DNA of 64,000 nucleotides from Paracoccaceae bacterium. Lineage in GTDB: Bacteria; Pseudomonadota; Alphaproteobacteria; Rhodobacterales; Rhodobacteraceae. This document shows, piece after piece, positions 63,670 to 64,000 of the stretch. The DNA lies in contig JAHDEX010000002.1 of NCBI GenBank assembly GCA_020628545.1, forward strand, positions 48,171 through 112,170. Direction: 5' to 3'. The notes beneath the pieces were generated by a model, which did not search any database, had not been told where the DNA came from, and saw only the letters and a program-made list of their open reading frames with translations. Within the stretch, counting starts at the first letter, position 1. Each line of letters starts with the position of its first letter. The translations under genes and the position numbers were made by a program.

Positions 63670-64000
63670 CGTTGATCAAGGAGCTGGATTTACCGGATGA
63701 GGCCTTGCTGCAAAAGTATGCCACTGACCCGGACGCCTACACCGACTGCTTTACTCGCGACGTGAAACAAGACGTCGACCTTGCCACCTATGTCAGCGCT
63801 TTCTACACGACGTGGCTGTTCAAGGTCGAGCGGTTCATCTTGCGCGTTGCCGCACGCCGTCCCTCAACCGATGGTCAGGCGCGTGACGTAGCCGAGGGAC
63901 ACGTCCCCGCCTTTGCGGCCTGGACTGTCGAGGGGCGCAACAGCCGCCAGCTCTTGATGTGCGACATGGGTGGGCACACGCGGTCCTGGTTCATGGTGGC
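63666..64000 (+). CDS. Hypothetical protein, cut by right edge
   Basis: 111 codons visible from the ATG that overlaps the dioxygenase stop; the frame is open at the edge. It begins MTLIKELDLPDEALLQKYA and continues with FYTTWLFKVERFILRVAARRPS and FAAWTVEGRNSRQLLMCDM, with no signal peptide. No family assigned. Coupled to the 2OG-Fe(II) oxygenase, so a shared pathway is likely. Confidence 0.7.
   Translation, partial: MTLIKELDLPDEALLQKYATDPDAYTDCFTRDVKQDVDLATYVSAFYTTWLFKVERFILRVAARRPSTDGQARDVAEGHVPAFAAWTVEGRNSRQLLMCDMGGHTRSWFMV

Noticed and set aside
1..64000. tRNA/rRNA genes, CRISPR arrays, insertion sequences, prophage or restriction-modification genes
   Set aside because: No cloverleaf, spaced direct-repeat array, transposase, integrase or phage structural gene was seen by eye; a tRNAscan/ISfinder-type search would be needed to exclude short or decayed ones.

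Overview
The window looks like chromosomal core sequence from a marine alphaproteobacterium of the family Rhodobacteraceae (Roseobacter group). This is an inference from gene content and order: a betI-betC-betB-betA glycine-betaine cluster, a propionyl-CoA carboxylase / methylmalonyl-CoA mutase cluster with a PccR-type regulator, a short alphaproteobacterial-type ProS near a single lolC-lolD pair, TAXI-TRAP and CUT2 transporters, and DUF4174, DUF2937 and DUF6497 type small proteins. Base composition is GC-rich with a few AT-richer islands (about 25.5-26.3, 50.2-51.5 and 59.9-60.6 kb). I found no rRNA, tRNA, CRISPR array, insertion sequence or prophage.

Layout. 0-8.6 kb: TAXI-TRAP uptake system (permease cut by the left edge), a BI-1 membrane protein, a quinone-oxidoreductase-like enzyme, an XRE regulator, a HisN-type phosphatase, guanine deaminase, MgtE and 5-formyl-THF cyclo-ligase. 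8.6-11.8 kb: a CUT2 sugar/polyol ABC importer behind an 18-bp LacI-type palindrome. 11.8-17.6 kb: a GNAT-methyltransferase fusion, a YmdB-type phosphoesterase, an SLC13-type permease with TrkA-C domains, YebC and an EamA exporter. 17.6-23.2 kb: betI, betC, betB, betA, which convert choline-O-sulfate and choline to glycine betaine, with a BetI operator in front and two strong hairpins between betB and betA. 23.2-25.5 kb: a translationally coupled acyl-CoA dehydrogenase and family III CoA-transferase. 26.4-27.7 kb: an ammonium transporter.

28.0-39.5 kb is the propionate region: pccR, a Bcr/CflA-type exporter, pccB, four small genes, pccA, an antisense DUF4174 gene, mcm and a VOC protein. TTTGCAAA-type repeats lie in front of pccB and a nested palindrome lies directly in front of pccR, so the regulatory circuit can be read from the sequence. 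39.5-50.1 kb: a TerB-DnaJ protein, an endonuclease/exonuclease/phosphatase-fold enzyme, ppx and ppk (polyphosphate turnover), an Hda-like AAA protein coupled to a PerM/AI-2E permease, two fasciclin proteins and proS. 50.1-52.5 kb: an AT-richer accessory block with an HxlR regulator divergent from a Tat-exported duplicated ABM-fold protein, the shared promoter carrying two copies of an 18-nt palindromic operator. 52.6-64 kb: DUF2937, ThuA, lolC, lolD, a malate/lactate-type dehydrogenase, a YdcZ exporter, a lipoprotein cytochrome c, a DUF3047-like protein, a Gly-rich TbpB-like lipoprotein, an unrecognised ORFan, parE, a 2OG-Fe(II) oxygenase and a truncated gene.

Nothing here is clearly a new defence or mobile system. 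The best leads are regulatory DNA (HxlR double operator, PccR sites, orphan LacI-type palindrome), the GNAT-methyltransferase fusion, the small genes between pccB and pccA, and the 59.9-60.6 kb ORFan. All functional calls come from reading motifs by eye; no database search was possible.
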